Below are positions 12,701 to 27,059 of a DNA stretch of 64,000 nucleotides, piece by piece. How positions within the stretch are numbered: the stretch's first letter is position 1; the number at the start of each line of letters is the position of its first letter. The stretch is from Sipunculus nudus. Taxonomy: Eukaryota > Annelida > Sipuncula > Golfingiida > Sipunculidae. The stretch covers positions 47,926,019 to 47,990,018 of the forward strand of contig CM049306.1 in NCBI GenBank assembly GCA_026874595.1. Direction: 5' to 3'. Below the pieces are notes generated by a model. It was given only the letters and a program-made list of their open reading frames with translations. It had not been told where the DNA came from and did not search any database. The position numbers and the translations under genes are program-made.

Positions 12701-15700
12701 TAGCAGATTGTCTGACAATGACTTTCTTTTCTCTCATGCATTAAAAACCACAGGCTGTAGTACAAACTTAATGAAAAGTAAAGATAATAATTATGTCCAT
12801 GAAAAAAATAATATTAAATGACTTTATTGAGCAGCCAAACTTCTGCTCATTATTAAGGTAAATAATGTTCACATTGAAAAAAACATGTTATGTAAGTCAG
12901 ATTCTCTTTATCACAGGGCATGTAACATTTTTGTTTAAATACCTGATTATTTATTATATCTTAATTTTTTATCTGGTAAAATTTCAAGTGGTTTGTTTAT
13001 TGGATAATATTTGTTTATATTTACTGATGGGTCAGACTTTCCATACAAGTTCAACATCATCATTACTGAAGGCTTTCTTTTATCTGGATTGTTTGCCAAG
13101 TGTATAACAGTAATGGCACTTTTGTACTTCTCTAGAGATGAATCCATTGCTGCCGTCAGATCTTGTGCACATGACTGTTCAAGCAGTGTTTATTGAGAGT
13201 CTTTTCACCCACAAGGCATGCAGGGCAGGTGCATATGAACAATGTTTCTTAACACTTATCCTTGCACAGAGGAGATGTTATGCAAAGTGTAAACATGTGC
13301 ATGATGTCTGAGGTCATGGGCACACAAAACCGGGCTTCACAGACATGTTTATAGTAAAAAGTGAGTTTCCCTTGCCAATGGTTAATAGTACAAAATGAGT
13401 GGGTGACATGTTATTATTCATACTTAAGACGAGAACTTATGGTGTTCAATCATGCGTAACTGTATTAATTGCAACCTTAGGACTTATATAGCTTCCTGTC
13501 CAACTTGTAAAACATACACACATATGAATCTCCCTCTTATTTTCACCTCTTGCACTGCTAGTTACCAGGCATGTCTGGTTGACCTCAGACATGGTATATA
13601 AGAAACCAAGAGGGCCCCAGGACCTGCTCATGTGTGATTCACTGGCAATAGGTATACACCCACCATTCAAGTGGTCTGTAGTATTCTTATGAGCAAGCAC
13701 ACACAACTCACTTGGACCAACACGGCTGCAGTTGTTATAAATGACAACCAGAGCGTGACCAAGTCTGATGTTCTCTGGCACTGTACATACCAGTAATACA
13801 CGCCATATTTCAGTTGAGGCCATGAATATGGTATTTTGTTAGGGGACCAGATTGAACTTTCAGTCGGTTGTACACAAGGTTACAGTGATACAAGGGTGAA
13901 TATTTCGAGTCACTCCTTGCTTGTATTGGATTATTAACTCTTGTGTGATGGACTTAAGTTTCTAACCAGGTATGTATATGTTAAATGCTGCTTATATATG
14001 TGAACTAAACCATGTATGCCTTTTTTGTGCATTATTCACATCTGCAGATATAGTGCAGGTTATTTCTGTAGAGGTGCAGTATTCACTAAGGTTTGGTTTA
14101 TGTAACCCATGGTGATGTTTACTTCATCTGTTTGCTTTTATTTGCTTGATATTTGCCATTTGAGGATACAGAGCTCTATTTTTTTCTGTATTATTTATGG
14201 ATGGATGTATGTGGCTGGGAGATGTCATTTGGATTCCTGCATGATGGCCTGTTAGTCATCAGTGTGGTATGAAATGAATAGCCAGATTATTTTTATCACC
14301 GCAGGGGATCATGAAAGTTCATTTACATCAGTAGCGTTAAATACTCTACATGACCATAAAATGTCTGGGCTCAAATTTTGACAGGCAGTATGATTTTCTA
14401 ACAACAGGTCATAAAAGGCAAAATTTCCACCAACCAGACTTCTTATGCTTTTCAGAATAATGGTTTTTATAAACAAAAAGTTATGTTTTATTAGTAGACC
14501 ATTAAGTATATTATGCACACACACACACACCTATATGATGAACATGCTAAAAATATGGTAATAAATTTTTTATGGTTATCCTGAATCAAACTACCCTTGT
14601 TTTTCTAAAGAAAATACTCAGAATAATCAGTATACAAAGAATGAGACAATGGATTTATAGTCGCAGACCCAGGAAAGCAAAGATTTAAAATGAACTGATT
14701 GAGTGATGTCGCAGTGCTCACTGAGATAAACAGATGATGCTTTCGTTCATATTCAGAAAGAAACTTTTCAGGCAGTCAATAAAGAAGATATGAGTTTTAG
14801 TGGGAAAATGACATTATCATTAGAGCTCCCATCACAGTTCTAATGGAATCATAATGATATGTTATCAGAATATAGTAACTTACTGATTTAGGGAGTAAAT
14901 GCAGTGTTCATTAAGGAGACAAATTGGCTAATTCCTCAGCTTGAGTAGCCCAATAATGGTCTACCCACAGGTCATATATAATTAGAGAGTAAATGGTTTT
15001 CTGGACAGAATTAAGAGGCTGCCTTCACCCCAAGGACCTCCATATGTCTCACAATCCAGGGCCTGACATAGTTTAACTCATGGCTCGGGCAAGTAAAATA
15101 AAAATAACAAAATAAACAAAAGTTTTCCACAACTTGTGTGACTAGCCAATTAGATTAAACAAAAACCTTTACCTTAGTTTTGAAAAATGAAATATTATTA
15201 ATAAAACCGTTATTTTTTAATTTTAACTTTTATTTCAAGTTATCTTTACAGTGTATATTAAAACTTAAGATTTATTAATAATTTACATGTGTCTGTTGCT
15301 TTGGTGACAAGAAACATGCAGACCTGTCATTTGGAACACTCTATGTGATGGATATTGTTGAGTTTCCTACGGCAAGTAACAAGTTATGTAGCCAACTAAA
15401 AGTTAGATATTACCCTGCAGAGGAGTCAAGTACTTTCAAAGATAATGCCAAACCCTGCTGTGGACTTCCATAGACACATGTTACAACTCAATCAGGTCTT
15501 GCTGACCCATGTGGATACATCAGGGATGATAATTTGCTGATTGAATTAGACTGGTCAGCAGTGTGCTGGGTGGTGGGCTGGCCAATCTGCTGTGTGTTTA
15601 TGTAGATAATGACCCCCAGGTCTGCTCTGGCTCCTGTTACTCATCTATCTATCCCTTCTGATCAGCCTGATACTCCCTGTGGTACCTGCAGGTGTTCAGC

Positions 15701-15783
15701 TGCCCCACCACACCTGACCACAAGCTGCTCCTCGTTATCTCCACTACCTGTGGTTATCAACACTGCATGCCTACCTTCAGTGG
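9751..15783. other. Non-coding stretch with short microsatellites
   Basis: No gene is supported. A CT-rich run (about 11063-11088) and a CA run (14516-14531) are the only simple repeats noted. The 125-codon open frame on the complement at 13446-13823 shows no domain. Confidence 0.6.
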
Positions 15784-16035
15784 TATATATTTTACAGATC
15801 ACTACACATATAATCACTTAATTGATATATATTTTCTAGATCACTACACATATAATTATTTAATTTTTCTAAAAAATTAATAGCTATATATTTTCCCAGA
15901 TCACATATGATATAATTACATAGCTTAAAAATTAATTGGTATATATTTTCTAGATCACTACACATAAAATCACATATCTTAAAAATTAATTGGAATATAT
16001 TTTACAGATAATTACACATTTAACTACCTATCTTA
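15784..16035. repeat. AT-rich minisatellite, about five imperfect units
   Basis: Units of roughly 42-61 bp repeat the pattern ATATATTTTCTAGATCACTA, then CACATATAATCA, then CTTAAAAATTAATTGG. AGATCA-type motifs recur near 15796, 15838, 15898, 15951 and 16006. Length differences between units show old indels. Confidence 0.8.
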
Positions 16036-19000
16036 AAGATTAATTGTGTCTGATTTGATTGGATTATTTAAATGTATTGTCTTTAGTGGAAGATTTTATA
16101 AACACTGTACGTGGCTGTAACTTCAGTATGCATTGGATTCCTAATAATGTAAACCTGTTTTAATTGATTTGGTTCAGTATTTTTATCAATATTTTGGGAT
16201 TATACAGTCATTTTTATGGAAATGTTTGTCATAATACATGTTATTAATATATACTTTGATGAACAAATTCATATTTCATTTTGAATAAGATGTCAGTGGA
16301 TTTAAACACCTTGGTGATAATTTACCTGTTTTGAATGATTCAAATTTATAACTCTGAAATAATAGCAGAATGTTCATGGGTAACATGATACATAAATTGT
16401 TTATAGAAAATCTCTGCATTATTTAGGACACAAATACCAGCTGTATAAAAAGATTATTCATGCAAAACTGCAAGATATCTTAAAATATGTTGTATGTAAC
16501 ATAAATACAATTAAATGTTTAACAGATGATTGAAAGAACACCATTATTAATTAAGTACATGCAGTTTGTTCCCCCTCACGTCTACACATTTCAGTTACCA
16601 GCTAAAATTTTGTACAGACTGTGTGGTTTTGTGTAAATGTAATTCAGGTAACAGCTCTGAGTAAGTCTGTGTAAAACAACATTGCAGCAGAAAAAGCTCA
16701 TTTTTAGGAGCGTGTTATGCTTGTTGACTTTCAATATCATTTCTGCAGCTCAGCTAAATTGTCATATACATTGGCAATAGTTTTCATTTATTTTCACAGA
16801 TATACCTTCTATAATTTTCTGCTGATAAACATTTATTGCCATAAAACATGCAGAAACAGTATCAGAAATACAAATCCTAATAGGTACAAAAATGATGCCT
16901 GTTGGAATATATGTAAAAACATGAATTATTTTCTCCCCACATATTATGTCATATATTTTTACTTGTTCTTATAATGTTATATTCATACTGGTGTATCTTA
17001 AACTATTGATAATGTGGGTAACTGTAGCTGATATATGTATGGTTATATTTACTACTAGCATATCTAAACTATTAATGTAAGTGACTCTAAATTTTGCCAG
17101 ATTGGACAAAAATAATGATTTTATTTTTTTTAAGTACTGACAGTGTTTTAAAAATTACCTAGTAAAAATGTCAGTAGAGATGTTTATGTACATGCACAGA
17201 ATAAAAGAATATTAGTTTATGTCATACAGTTTGTAACGCAGAACCGTTTTGCAGCAGATATCACTTACAATAATCACTTGTGGTGTGTTTTTCAGTTTTT
17301 TTTTTAGAGCTTGTGTTTTCTGTTTGCAGTTTGCTCCTTCGGAAGTCTAGATAAATCATACCATGCCAATAAACATTCCTGATAGCAACAGGTTTGCCAA
17401 GATCAGTTAATCTTGCTTGAAAGGGCACCGAGGTCACAAGAAATAATTAAAACAAACTGTATGAGAGATCTGACAGGGGAACTACATATGTTTGGTCCAT
17501 GATTGTCTGTATTGCCCTGTGGCATTGAGGCGAGCACAGCTACCCATGATAATTTTATCTGCATGATGGTTTCTTATCCAAGACAGGTGCAGAGTCTGGG
17601 GTAGCAGTCCATAGTCACTTACTGAGAAGACAAATATATGGCATGGGTGGTCTATTGAACCAAAAGAAAAGGAGTCTGCTCTGGTTTCATTGAATTAAAT
17701 CTCACTTTGGATTCCATGCCAAGTTCCTTAAGTCCATCAAATGATTGTCTGAAGTGTCATTTATCCTGGTATAAATATATACCTTGCCACAGCTTACATT
17801 CTTGAGTGCCCCCACAAAGCAGATATTACATCACTGAATCTTACTTGGAATGTAGAATTCCTGTGTAATCTCCTTTAATGAGTTGCTCATTTGCATTTAT
17901 TTTGAGTGTAATGCATTTGATAGTTACCCTTAATGATTTCATTATTGTACCTCTGATGTAATTTACTGTATTAAATAGCTGGAAATTTTTTTTCATAAAA
18001 ACTCCCTGAGCCTCAGACCTGTGCCAGGAAATCCTGCAGATTTATATTGTTTCTTAAGTGACAAGTCTAAGTCTGGGGATCTTTCATATAAATGGCTACT
18101 GGGAAATTAGGATTGTTTCTTTTTTAGAATATTGATACTGTGCAAGAATGTTTATTTATGAAATAACTTTTCAAAGGAATATTTGTCTCTTGAAAAATTA
18201 AATACTTATGAATCTTAAGCAGTGACGTGTACTAAATTAAATCAGTGTTCAGTTAAAATGTGTATTTAACCAGCATTATCAAGACATTTTATCAAGGCAA
18301 TTTTATCATAGTCTGATACAAATATGTTATCAGTCATGTTTTGCAAATATACTTCAAACATGCAAAGAGTAAACAAGATAATTAAGGTAATCTTTTTTTT
18401 CAAATTCATGGTGGTGAAGAAGTTAAATAGATTTATCAAAGAAGTTATATCTCTAAAACAATGAATCTGGGACCTTTAATCTCCAGGTTTTTTCTGCCCA
18501 CGGACAGTCTCTTTGAAATCCCATAGACACCAGTTCCAGAGATGAATGTTCCTGGACTTGATTCCATGTACTATCTGCTTCAACATCCTGTATGCCATGG
18601 GTAGTTAGATACCTGATAGGTAGTAAGCCCTGGGCTGTACTGGACCAGTCCTCAGCCAGTATCTCTTAATGGTGAAGGGAAGGTGCTGCTCCATCTGCCC
18701 TTTTCTGGGTTGCTGTGAACTTGTGATTTATCAGCCAGTATGTTAAAGAAATGTGCAAGGATTCCCCTCTTGTCTACATCTGTACATTAGACAGCTGCAT
18801 GTAGCACCCAGCTTTATCATGCTTTATAACAGCAATGTGCCATGTCCATATAAAATCTGATATAAGTTGATCCATATCTATATAAAGATTCTGATGAACT
18901 TGTCTTAATCTAACAATATTGGAATATTGGTAATAAAAAATTGCATTTCTTTTATCACTTATATCGTTTATCCACCCAGGATTGTTGTTTTTGGCTAATG

Positions 19001-22000
19001 AAACCTAATATTCTAGTCAATGATGAGTGGAATAGCTGTGCAGAATTCCACTGAAGCACTCTTTGAAATTTTTTGCATGTCAAATTAAGGTGTAACACAT
19101 CTGTCTTTCTGAGGGTGCATGATATAAGTATCACATCAAAACCAGGCTTGAGATATGAACTGCATGGGTACTCTTAATTGTAAGATCTTGATCAAGCTGT
19201 CATTTATAAATAAGTGGTTGAAATGAGTTTAAAGCTAGCTATTCCCTGAATTATTTATCAGAGTGAGTCACAGTGGACATTCCTAAAAACAGCAATCAAA
19301 GATACTGGTCCTAAATGGTTAAAGAAGGCACTTCCTTTGTATTGTTTGTGGCGATTTCACAGTGATCAAAGTGAATGCATAATAATTGTGGTAGCTTGTT
19401 TTTGGTTTGTTTCTTTGTGTGCAAGATATCTAAATGTCTTGCTGCTTTTCTGTGAATACTTTTGCAAAATGAGTCTTTGAGGTGAAAGACAATTGTTAAA
19501 TTAAGGAATTCACCCAAAAGCAAGATCATTTTCACCCTTTGGATGGCCTTTCTCAATCCCTTCTTGTCACTTCACTATCACATTTACTGGTACTTTTAAC
19601 TTTTCCCTGTGCGTCCTTCCTTCAGATTTGGGAAACATTTTGATTGTCTATATATTTTACATTTTAGGTCATATTTTACCCAATTTGTTTTGTATCATTA
19701 CCAATTGTTCAACAGCTACCATAGAGAGGATTTGCTTTTAGCTGAAATGAGGAAATTCTTTGTGTCATTCTCAAGTGGTCCTGAGTAAACGGTAAATAAA
19801 TTAAGGAATATTAGAATTAGTGATTGGATGATGTGACAGGCACATTATGGGGTCCAGTTTTCAGTATTTATAAGAGGGGTGCTCTTGATAACAGAGGCCA
19901 GGGTTTGAATCCTGACTTTGGCAGATTATTAATGGTAATTTGGCCTCCCTTAGTATGGGCTAGAATGCTGAACCCTGGCAGAGGTGAGGGCTTTTTATAG
20001 AATACTACCACTGTTGTTGCCTGCCCACATAACCACAGGGGGTGGGGCAACCTAATGTATATCATGATAATTGATAGGAACGTGGTACATTATCACAAAC
20101 AACAGACTTGTTTCAGTGTTTACTGTTCATTTATTTTGATTGGGGCAGAGGTGATTGGGAGTTTGTGAGCTCCTGACCCCAACTTGTGTGCACTGGACAG
20201 CCTTACACATATAAACCACCTCACGCTGTGTAAGCCACAGAACCTGCTGTTCTGCAGACCGCCCTGTCACTCAGGTGACTGGGGGTGTTTAGAGGTACAT
20301 TCACTTTACTAAACAGGACTTGTCACTTCAGCTGTTGCTGATACCAGATCCGGTTCACTGATTGGCTGAGCTACCAACTGTGCCATGCTTGATAAAAGGG
20401 TTCTTCAGTGAAAACTAGGAGAAGTGAGACACCTTTTCTTGGGATGTGTGCTGTCTTGTCAAAGGGTGGTGCAACTACAGTTGTGACAAGAAAAAAAGAG
20501 GTAATAAGGAAGTTGTTGTTTACATCATAGAAAAGAAATGATATGAGGAAGACTGTGAAGGACACTAATAATCAGTGAAGCATATCCTCTTCAGCACTCA
20601 CAGAGTGTGTGTATGGTGGTCATTCATGGTTTGAGAGAAGAATCTATAGTACTGCAGGGCCATAGATTCTCTTGGATTTATCAGGATTTCTTCAGCAGTA
20701 GGCCCACATACCAGGTAATTGATATTCAGGACTTTATTTCATTCCACTCTCCATGTCCACTTGTTTGTTTTAGTTATTGTTTTGGTAAATTCACCAAAGC
20801 TTCACTTTATACAAGTTAAAAAGTGTGGTTGTCATCTGGCAGGGATATAATATTCTCTCTTTCACAAAGTCCTCACAAAGAATTTTTAATGAAATATAAC
20901 AAAAAAGATAATTATAATGTAAAATTTCTTTGAAAGTCCTAGCAGACAATCTTAGGCTTGATCAGTTCAAAATGCTTAGAGATGATGTCTCAATTAAATT
21001 ACTCATGGTATTTTTCATATATGGCACATCAAAGTGACTTTTCTTACATGACACTTACATATCTTATTTACATATAGGATAAAGGGTTGAACGTACAGTA
21101 TTTAGACCTAAAGAAGCTTGTGAAATGGCCAGGATTTCTTTATCAATATAAATGTTAGAACAATAGCAACAGATCTTTGTAGTTTTGTCACAATACCTAC
21201 AACAATTTAGATTAAGCACAGGTAGAACCCTGCTGACAAAGAGAATTACCGTTCATAGCTTTATAGATCCCTGTTAATTTGTTTGGATTTCTTTAGCAAC
21301 ATACCTGATAGAGTACAAACTGTTAGAGGGATGGTAACAGTGATTTGTTAACAGGTGAGTTCTCTCATTGTGAAACGCAGGTAAAACACATAAGCCGGCT
21401 CTCAGCACTGTGCATGACTCACAAAGCTGTATCAGCCAGCACAACAGTGCTGGATGCTGGAGAAGATTAGTAGCAGCAGCAGCTTCTCTCAGATCATTTA
21501 TAGTAGTATACAAAGACTTCACCAGTAAGTGATTCACTTGTTCAACAGGATGTTATGTCAGTTGTAATAAGTGCAACCATTCCCTTGCTAATATGCTGTG
21601 GTGGTCTTACTAACTCAACTGCTAATTGTATGCAAAAAAGAAGTAAAAAGAAGTCACCACCGGGAGGGTTCTTGCTGTTGTACAGACTGGTATGTTGCTG
21701 TAAATTTGTGCATTCCCGCAGGGGTCACTGTAAGAGTTTAACTTCATGTCTGTGCTGTGTACACATAATAGCTAATTCATTGTTTTGTGGTTTATATGCT
21801 TATCAGCACCAGCTAAACATTCTATCTTTTTTTAAGGGGATGGGTTAATTTGAAATAATGCATGTTTGACAGCTTTGGCATTGTTTCATTAATCATCACC
21901 ACTCAGGCCATTTAGTCCATAGAAAGTAGGAGAAAATTTAATGTTACTTTGTTCACTATGGCAGGAGAAAGTTTTTTGTGAAGGAAACATGTTTATTCCA

Positions 22001-22539
22001 TTAACCTTGAAATTTTGAAAATAAAATTTTGCTGTGCTATAAAAACACAATCTTACATACTAAGGTACACACACAAATCAGTTTATTTCGCAGTTACTTT
22101 AAGGGAGTTGCTGTCTAAGGATTATCTTGTTTGACATTTGGCATATTTGCACATTACACTTCTGAAATTGACCCATTTTGGTGCTGCTGTTTTTCCCATA
22201 CATTTACAGCAGTAATGAAAACATTCGACTTCTTCATTTAGAGAATCATATGGAGGTCTTTTTGGTTGTTAAAGATGTTATTTTGAGTAAATTTGGCAGA
22301 TTCTCTCTCTCTTCCTTCATCCAGTCTCTCCATCCCCAGCTCATCTGCCTTTACAGTCAAAGAGTCCACTGGAGTTGGGTTTTGTTTCTGACAAAGCTTC
22401 CTGAAATAACATTTAAAATGCATTTAATTTTTACATTATTAAGTTTTATCATTAAATGGAAAGATTGTCTTTGTTTAGAAGTATTCAGATTCTTCAGTAT
22501 ATTTTCTACCTGGTCAAAACATCAGAAAAAAAAATCAAA
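16036..22539. other. Non-coding stretch, no gene found
   Basis: Long AT-rich tract. 19640-19800 resembles repeat units at the start of the window. GGTTTGAATCC at 19912-19922 resembles a Pol III B box but no tRNA fold follows. Open frames here have no recognisable domains. Confidence 0.55.
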
Positions 22540-22598
22540 TGTGTCATTGTTAGGTACTGATTTATATATTTTTTTAACAAGTACCTAACAATGACACA
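22540..22598. repeat. Perfect 19-bp inverted repeat (hairpin)
   Basis: TGTGTCATTGTTAGGTACT at 22540-22558 is the exact reverse complement of 22580-22598, separated by a 21-bp AT-rich loop. It may be a short foldback element or remnant. No flanking duplication was identified. Confidence 0.85.
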
Positions 22599-25500
22599 AA
22601 TCAGCTTGGGCAAAGTCAGGACATATTGAGCTGAGCCTTGTTGGCCAGTAGACACTAGGCTCAGGTCTGCTTTTGCATTGTTATCTTAGCTACTGGCATT
22701 TGACATTGAGTTAAATGACATAGGTAAAAGAAAAAAAAATAGATAAATATAATAAATAGTTGAAAATTGTGTTTTGAGGTCTTTATATATAACAATTGGG
22801 TATGATAAGCAATGTCCAAACTTGTTCAGACATTCAAATGTCTGTATGTTAAATGTTATATGAATAAGAAACAAAACTAGTCGGCGTAACTCAGAATAAA
22901 AGCCATTACTGGCTTGACATTTTCAGCCCATGAGTTCTGCATATTGGCCCGTATCTTGCCACAGGAGCCAGAGATATAGAAGAAAAAGTTATATTCCATT
23001 ATGCAAAAAATTTCAGGGGACAAATGATTTGGTGGTATAAATCCACAGAGTGCCTGTCGGTGTCTCCGGTAGCCTCAAAATGATAAGCCCAATACCCAGG
23101 GGCTATTTGTTTTTAATGGGAAAGCCAAAAGGATTGAAGAAAAAGCCACTTGTCTCATTTAGTTTGTGCTGATGTTTGCATTGCTGCAGTATCAGAGGGA
23201 ACAGTGGGTGAACACAGCAGTTGAGTCATAATTGTTGCAGACAGCTAATCAGGTTTGTGGATGATCCAACCACACCCCAGGGTTTGCGTAAGATTTTGAA
23301 CTTCCAGCCAAGAGAGCCCTCAGGTCAAACAGTGGGTAAGTTAGTCCCAAGCTGTAAGTGGCTGTGTGTTAGCTTGTATGATCAAAACCAGGAGAGCTGG
23401 CACAGCACATTCCCAGCACTACTTCTGCTGATACCATTGGCAGAGCTGTGAATACAAAGTCGGCCCATTCTGGCCCATTCAGAACAGAGATGGGTAAGTT
23501 ACTCAGACTCCTGGATAGATAAGATACCCATGCTGTTAACCCAGCAAGGATAATGGATGGTAAGGATCAAATGTTGGCCTTAATCTCACGCAAGAACCAA
23601 GTAGGGGTTGACAGAAAATATGATATAAAGGCCAGCTGAAATTCTGTTGATAGCTGAAGCTGCATGCAGTGCTTCCATGCATGAGGTGAAATATTGAGTC
23701 CGCTCAATAAAGTGTTTATGGTATGATCTCGTTTATCTTTTTCCTCGGTCTTTGTGAGAAAGGTTGGGTTTAAGAGATAAATGTTTTTATACATCAACAT
23801 ACAACCTGATTAACATGATTTGAGCAACATTTTGTACCGCCCAAATATAGGCCTAGGTCCATACTGCAAGCAGATAAGAAAAGTGATAATTTCAGTACAG
23901 TAAATGAGATTTATCAGCCCACAGCAATAGCTTAACAGAACTACAGCATTACCAGGCCCATATCAAAGAGATTATTGCATGAAACACCCATAATCATTTT
24001 ACCATGCATGCTTTTATCTCAGTCTGTTCCTGTGCTGGATCTTTTAGTTGAGTGGCTGAAAGTTCATATTTTTGGACTGATTTTGGATCGCCAGTCTGAT
24101 TTAAGATGACCAGACTTTTTGTTTCCTCACCAGATTCTTTATTGGCTGGTGGTACAGCTGCTCAGCTCATCAGTTGGTCTGCTTTGAGACTTTGAGTGGA
24201 GTTTACTTAGCTGTGGTCTGGGACCTAAATCTCCTGGGGGAACCTGGCTATTTTTCAGGCTGAATATGATGGAATTTTGGCACGGAGTGCCATATAGGAG
24301 TATGACTGCTGCTGTGGGTTTGGTCCCTTTGGATACCAGAGCAGAGTTTCAAAGATTACAGGGCTGGGGCCTGACCTAGACCAGAGCTGCCCAGGTCAAG
24401 AGGGGCAGACCTTAACAGTCACAGCTGAATTCTTACCTATTTGTAGCAGATCTGTTTCCCATGCTTTCCATGTCCATGTCTATTTGCTCTGGGTCTTACA
24501 AAGAAGGATGTAGAATTCAGGTATGTGAGCAGGCAGATATGTCTTCATATTTAGTTTAGCTGCCAAACATGACATTCAGGTATGTACCACACTCACAGTA
24601 TGCATTGGAGTTTACTCGTAGATGGCCGATCCATTCTTTCATTACAATTTTGCAGATGGACTTTAATAATTCTGTTTTTAACACAATGTGTCCTCTTTAT
24701 AACTAGGTTTATTTTTATATGATTTAACAAAAAGGTGGTATATGTGAATGGTAATTTCATTTTAAGGAAGGTATGTATTTTGATCACTGATGAATTACCG
24801 ACAAATTAATACATTTAGTCATTATACATATAGTGCTGTCCTCGGTATAGTTAATTATTTAGGTCAAAAGTTCACAGTGACTGCACATGAGCAAAGTAAG
24901 TACATCAGATGAATAGATATTTCATGTCAAGAGAGAATGGATAACATTTTCCCAGTACTTAGGAACTATATGAATGGCTCAGGTGTGCACTTTGAAAGAA
25001 TTAAGGTTAATCATGCATACAGGTAGTAATGCCCATGGAATGCTCCCTAAGCCCAAGAAATAACGAATGTTTTGTGTGCTCCTGTGTACCAGGATGTTAA
25101 GCATCTTGCTTGGACATGACCAGTTAGCTAATTATGCATGTTTTCATTGGTACAAAGTAGTCGTTGAGGGGCTCTCAAGTGAACTAAGTAAAGTACAATG
25201 GAACACAGTTGATCATTCCAGATGACTGTAATTGCATTCCTGGATAAAGAGCAGCTGGACAGTTTCAGAAATAATGCTGGTCATCCATGCGTGCCTTGTG
25301 CTAGTACATGCCAAGATTGTACATGTGTGACTCATACCTTCCCAGTTTAATGCCTCAATTTCTCATTCACGTACCATACAGTGCCTGTAGGCGATGAACT
25401 GGGCAATTAAGTAACATTCATCCAAAGAGAAATTGCACATGTACATTTGGATACTCAGGTGTTCCTGCCTTAAGGTGCGTACAGATTGTTGAGGAGTACC

Positions 25501-27059
25501 TAGGCCTGACCCAGCAGAATTTTATGGTCTATGTGAGTCTGATCTCCTGCTGCAAGAACATCAAGAAATCATATTTCATGATGTATTGTGGAATCCTTGT
25601 GTTGACACGCTATTAGCAGATGAGAAAAGATGGGTTTTGAATGTGTGACTCAGACTCTGTATTGTTATCCATCATATTGGCTTGTGATTTGATCATACAA
25701 ATTCAATATTTCTCTTGGCTGATTTACTGAGATGATAAAATGCTGATAATATTAAACTGCCGCAGCTCTACATAATGCAGCATAAGATTATCCTAAATAC
25801 ATGGCCACAGATGTTCTCTATGAATATATTATGTACATGGGATCCAATCAACCAGATAAAAATTAAAATGTTATTTTTTTTTTCTTCACAAGCTCATGCT
25901 GCCATAGATCTTCCGTGACATCATAGATACACAGAGGTTATGTACAAAGAACCTATATAGGGTACATTCACATATGTTGTTAAAAGTGACTGACATGATT
26001 GAATGTGACCTTACCTTGATCAGTGAAGATAACTTGAGGAAACTTAAAAAAGGGTATGATATATAGCATGGTGATTAAAGCATTTGACTAAGAGCAGAAT
26101 GTTCTCAGCAGCGCATCATTGCCTCAAAAGCAAAACAGTGAAACATTAATAGAATGCCAGAGATCAGCTCAGGTGTGATAAATGGTTTTTACTTCTTGAT
26201 TACTCTTATAAGAACATGCAGGCATGCAAAATGTGGAATTCAGATTGCATAAAAATAGCATACCGTTCTTATTTTATGCATAAAATAACAAACAGTGCTT
26301 CCAATAGGCTGTAAACCTGGTCTTAAAAAATAAGGACAAAACTGAATGAAAAATAGATTGTTGTGCTTATATATCTTAACACCACTGAAGGAATTGTGAA
26401 AAATGCTCAAAATATTTTCATCAGGTGATACAGGAATGGCAGCATTATGTCGTCAGCAACACCATTTAACAATGAAGTTAAAAGCCAAATAAATTCTTCA
26501 AGGAAGTCAAGTTTCTTAGATCATAATATGATTATACTCAAGAACTTCGGTGTCCTGGATTTTAGTCACAAAATGCCAGGTGATGTAGACTATAGGGAGA
26601 GTGCAAGATATAAAGGATTAATTTTTTATGATAATATACAGTACAAGCGGACAGTATGCCATTACAGGCCTTAGTTTAATTGAGTTATGTATCCTGTGCA
26701 TAAAAGCATACAGCAAATTTCTTCATTGATTAAATAATTTCAATGGGACACCAATTTTCACGACAAAGTGGATGTTACTAATAAAATTTTATTTCATTAT
26801 TACATGCCACTAGGGCATTACAGCAAGCACCATCAGTCATTTTATAGATTTAATGTGAGACTTCAGTCATTTACTCTTTGGGTCTGACACTGAGGGAAAA
26901 AGAAAGTCCATTAAAGAGAGCAAGAAGTTCCTAGGTGGAACTCCTCTTAACCTCATGTGAACAGCCACAAGAGCCAAGAGTGTATTATATCATATTACTT
27001 GTTATATCATGTATACTTGTTAAATATTGCCTGGAAAACTTCAGACTTGTGCCATTTTT
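22599..27059. other. Non-coding stretch, no gene found
   Basis: No coding exon, RNA gene or clear repeat recognised. Several short open frames look random. Confidence 0.55.

Noticed and set aside
13446-13823. 125-codon open frame (complement)
   Set aside because: No recognisable domain, no supporting exon structure, composition like random frames around it.
19860-19925. Possible tRNA or tRNA-derived SINE (B box-like GGTTTGAATCC)
   Set aside because: No convincing A box, acceptor stem or cloverleaf could be drawn; a degraded SINE remains possible.
22178-22588. 136-codon open frame (+)
   Set aside because: It overlaps a hairpin at its end and is rich in F, S, L and K as expected of AT-rich non-coding DNA; no domain or splice context.
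26055-26120. tRNA-like D-arm pattern (AGCATGGTGATTAAAGCATTTG)
   Set aside because: No matching T arm or acceptor stem downstream.
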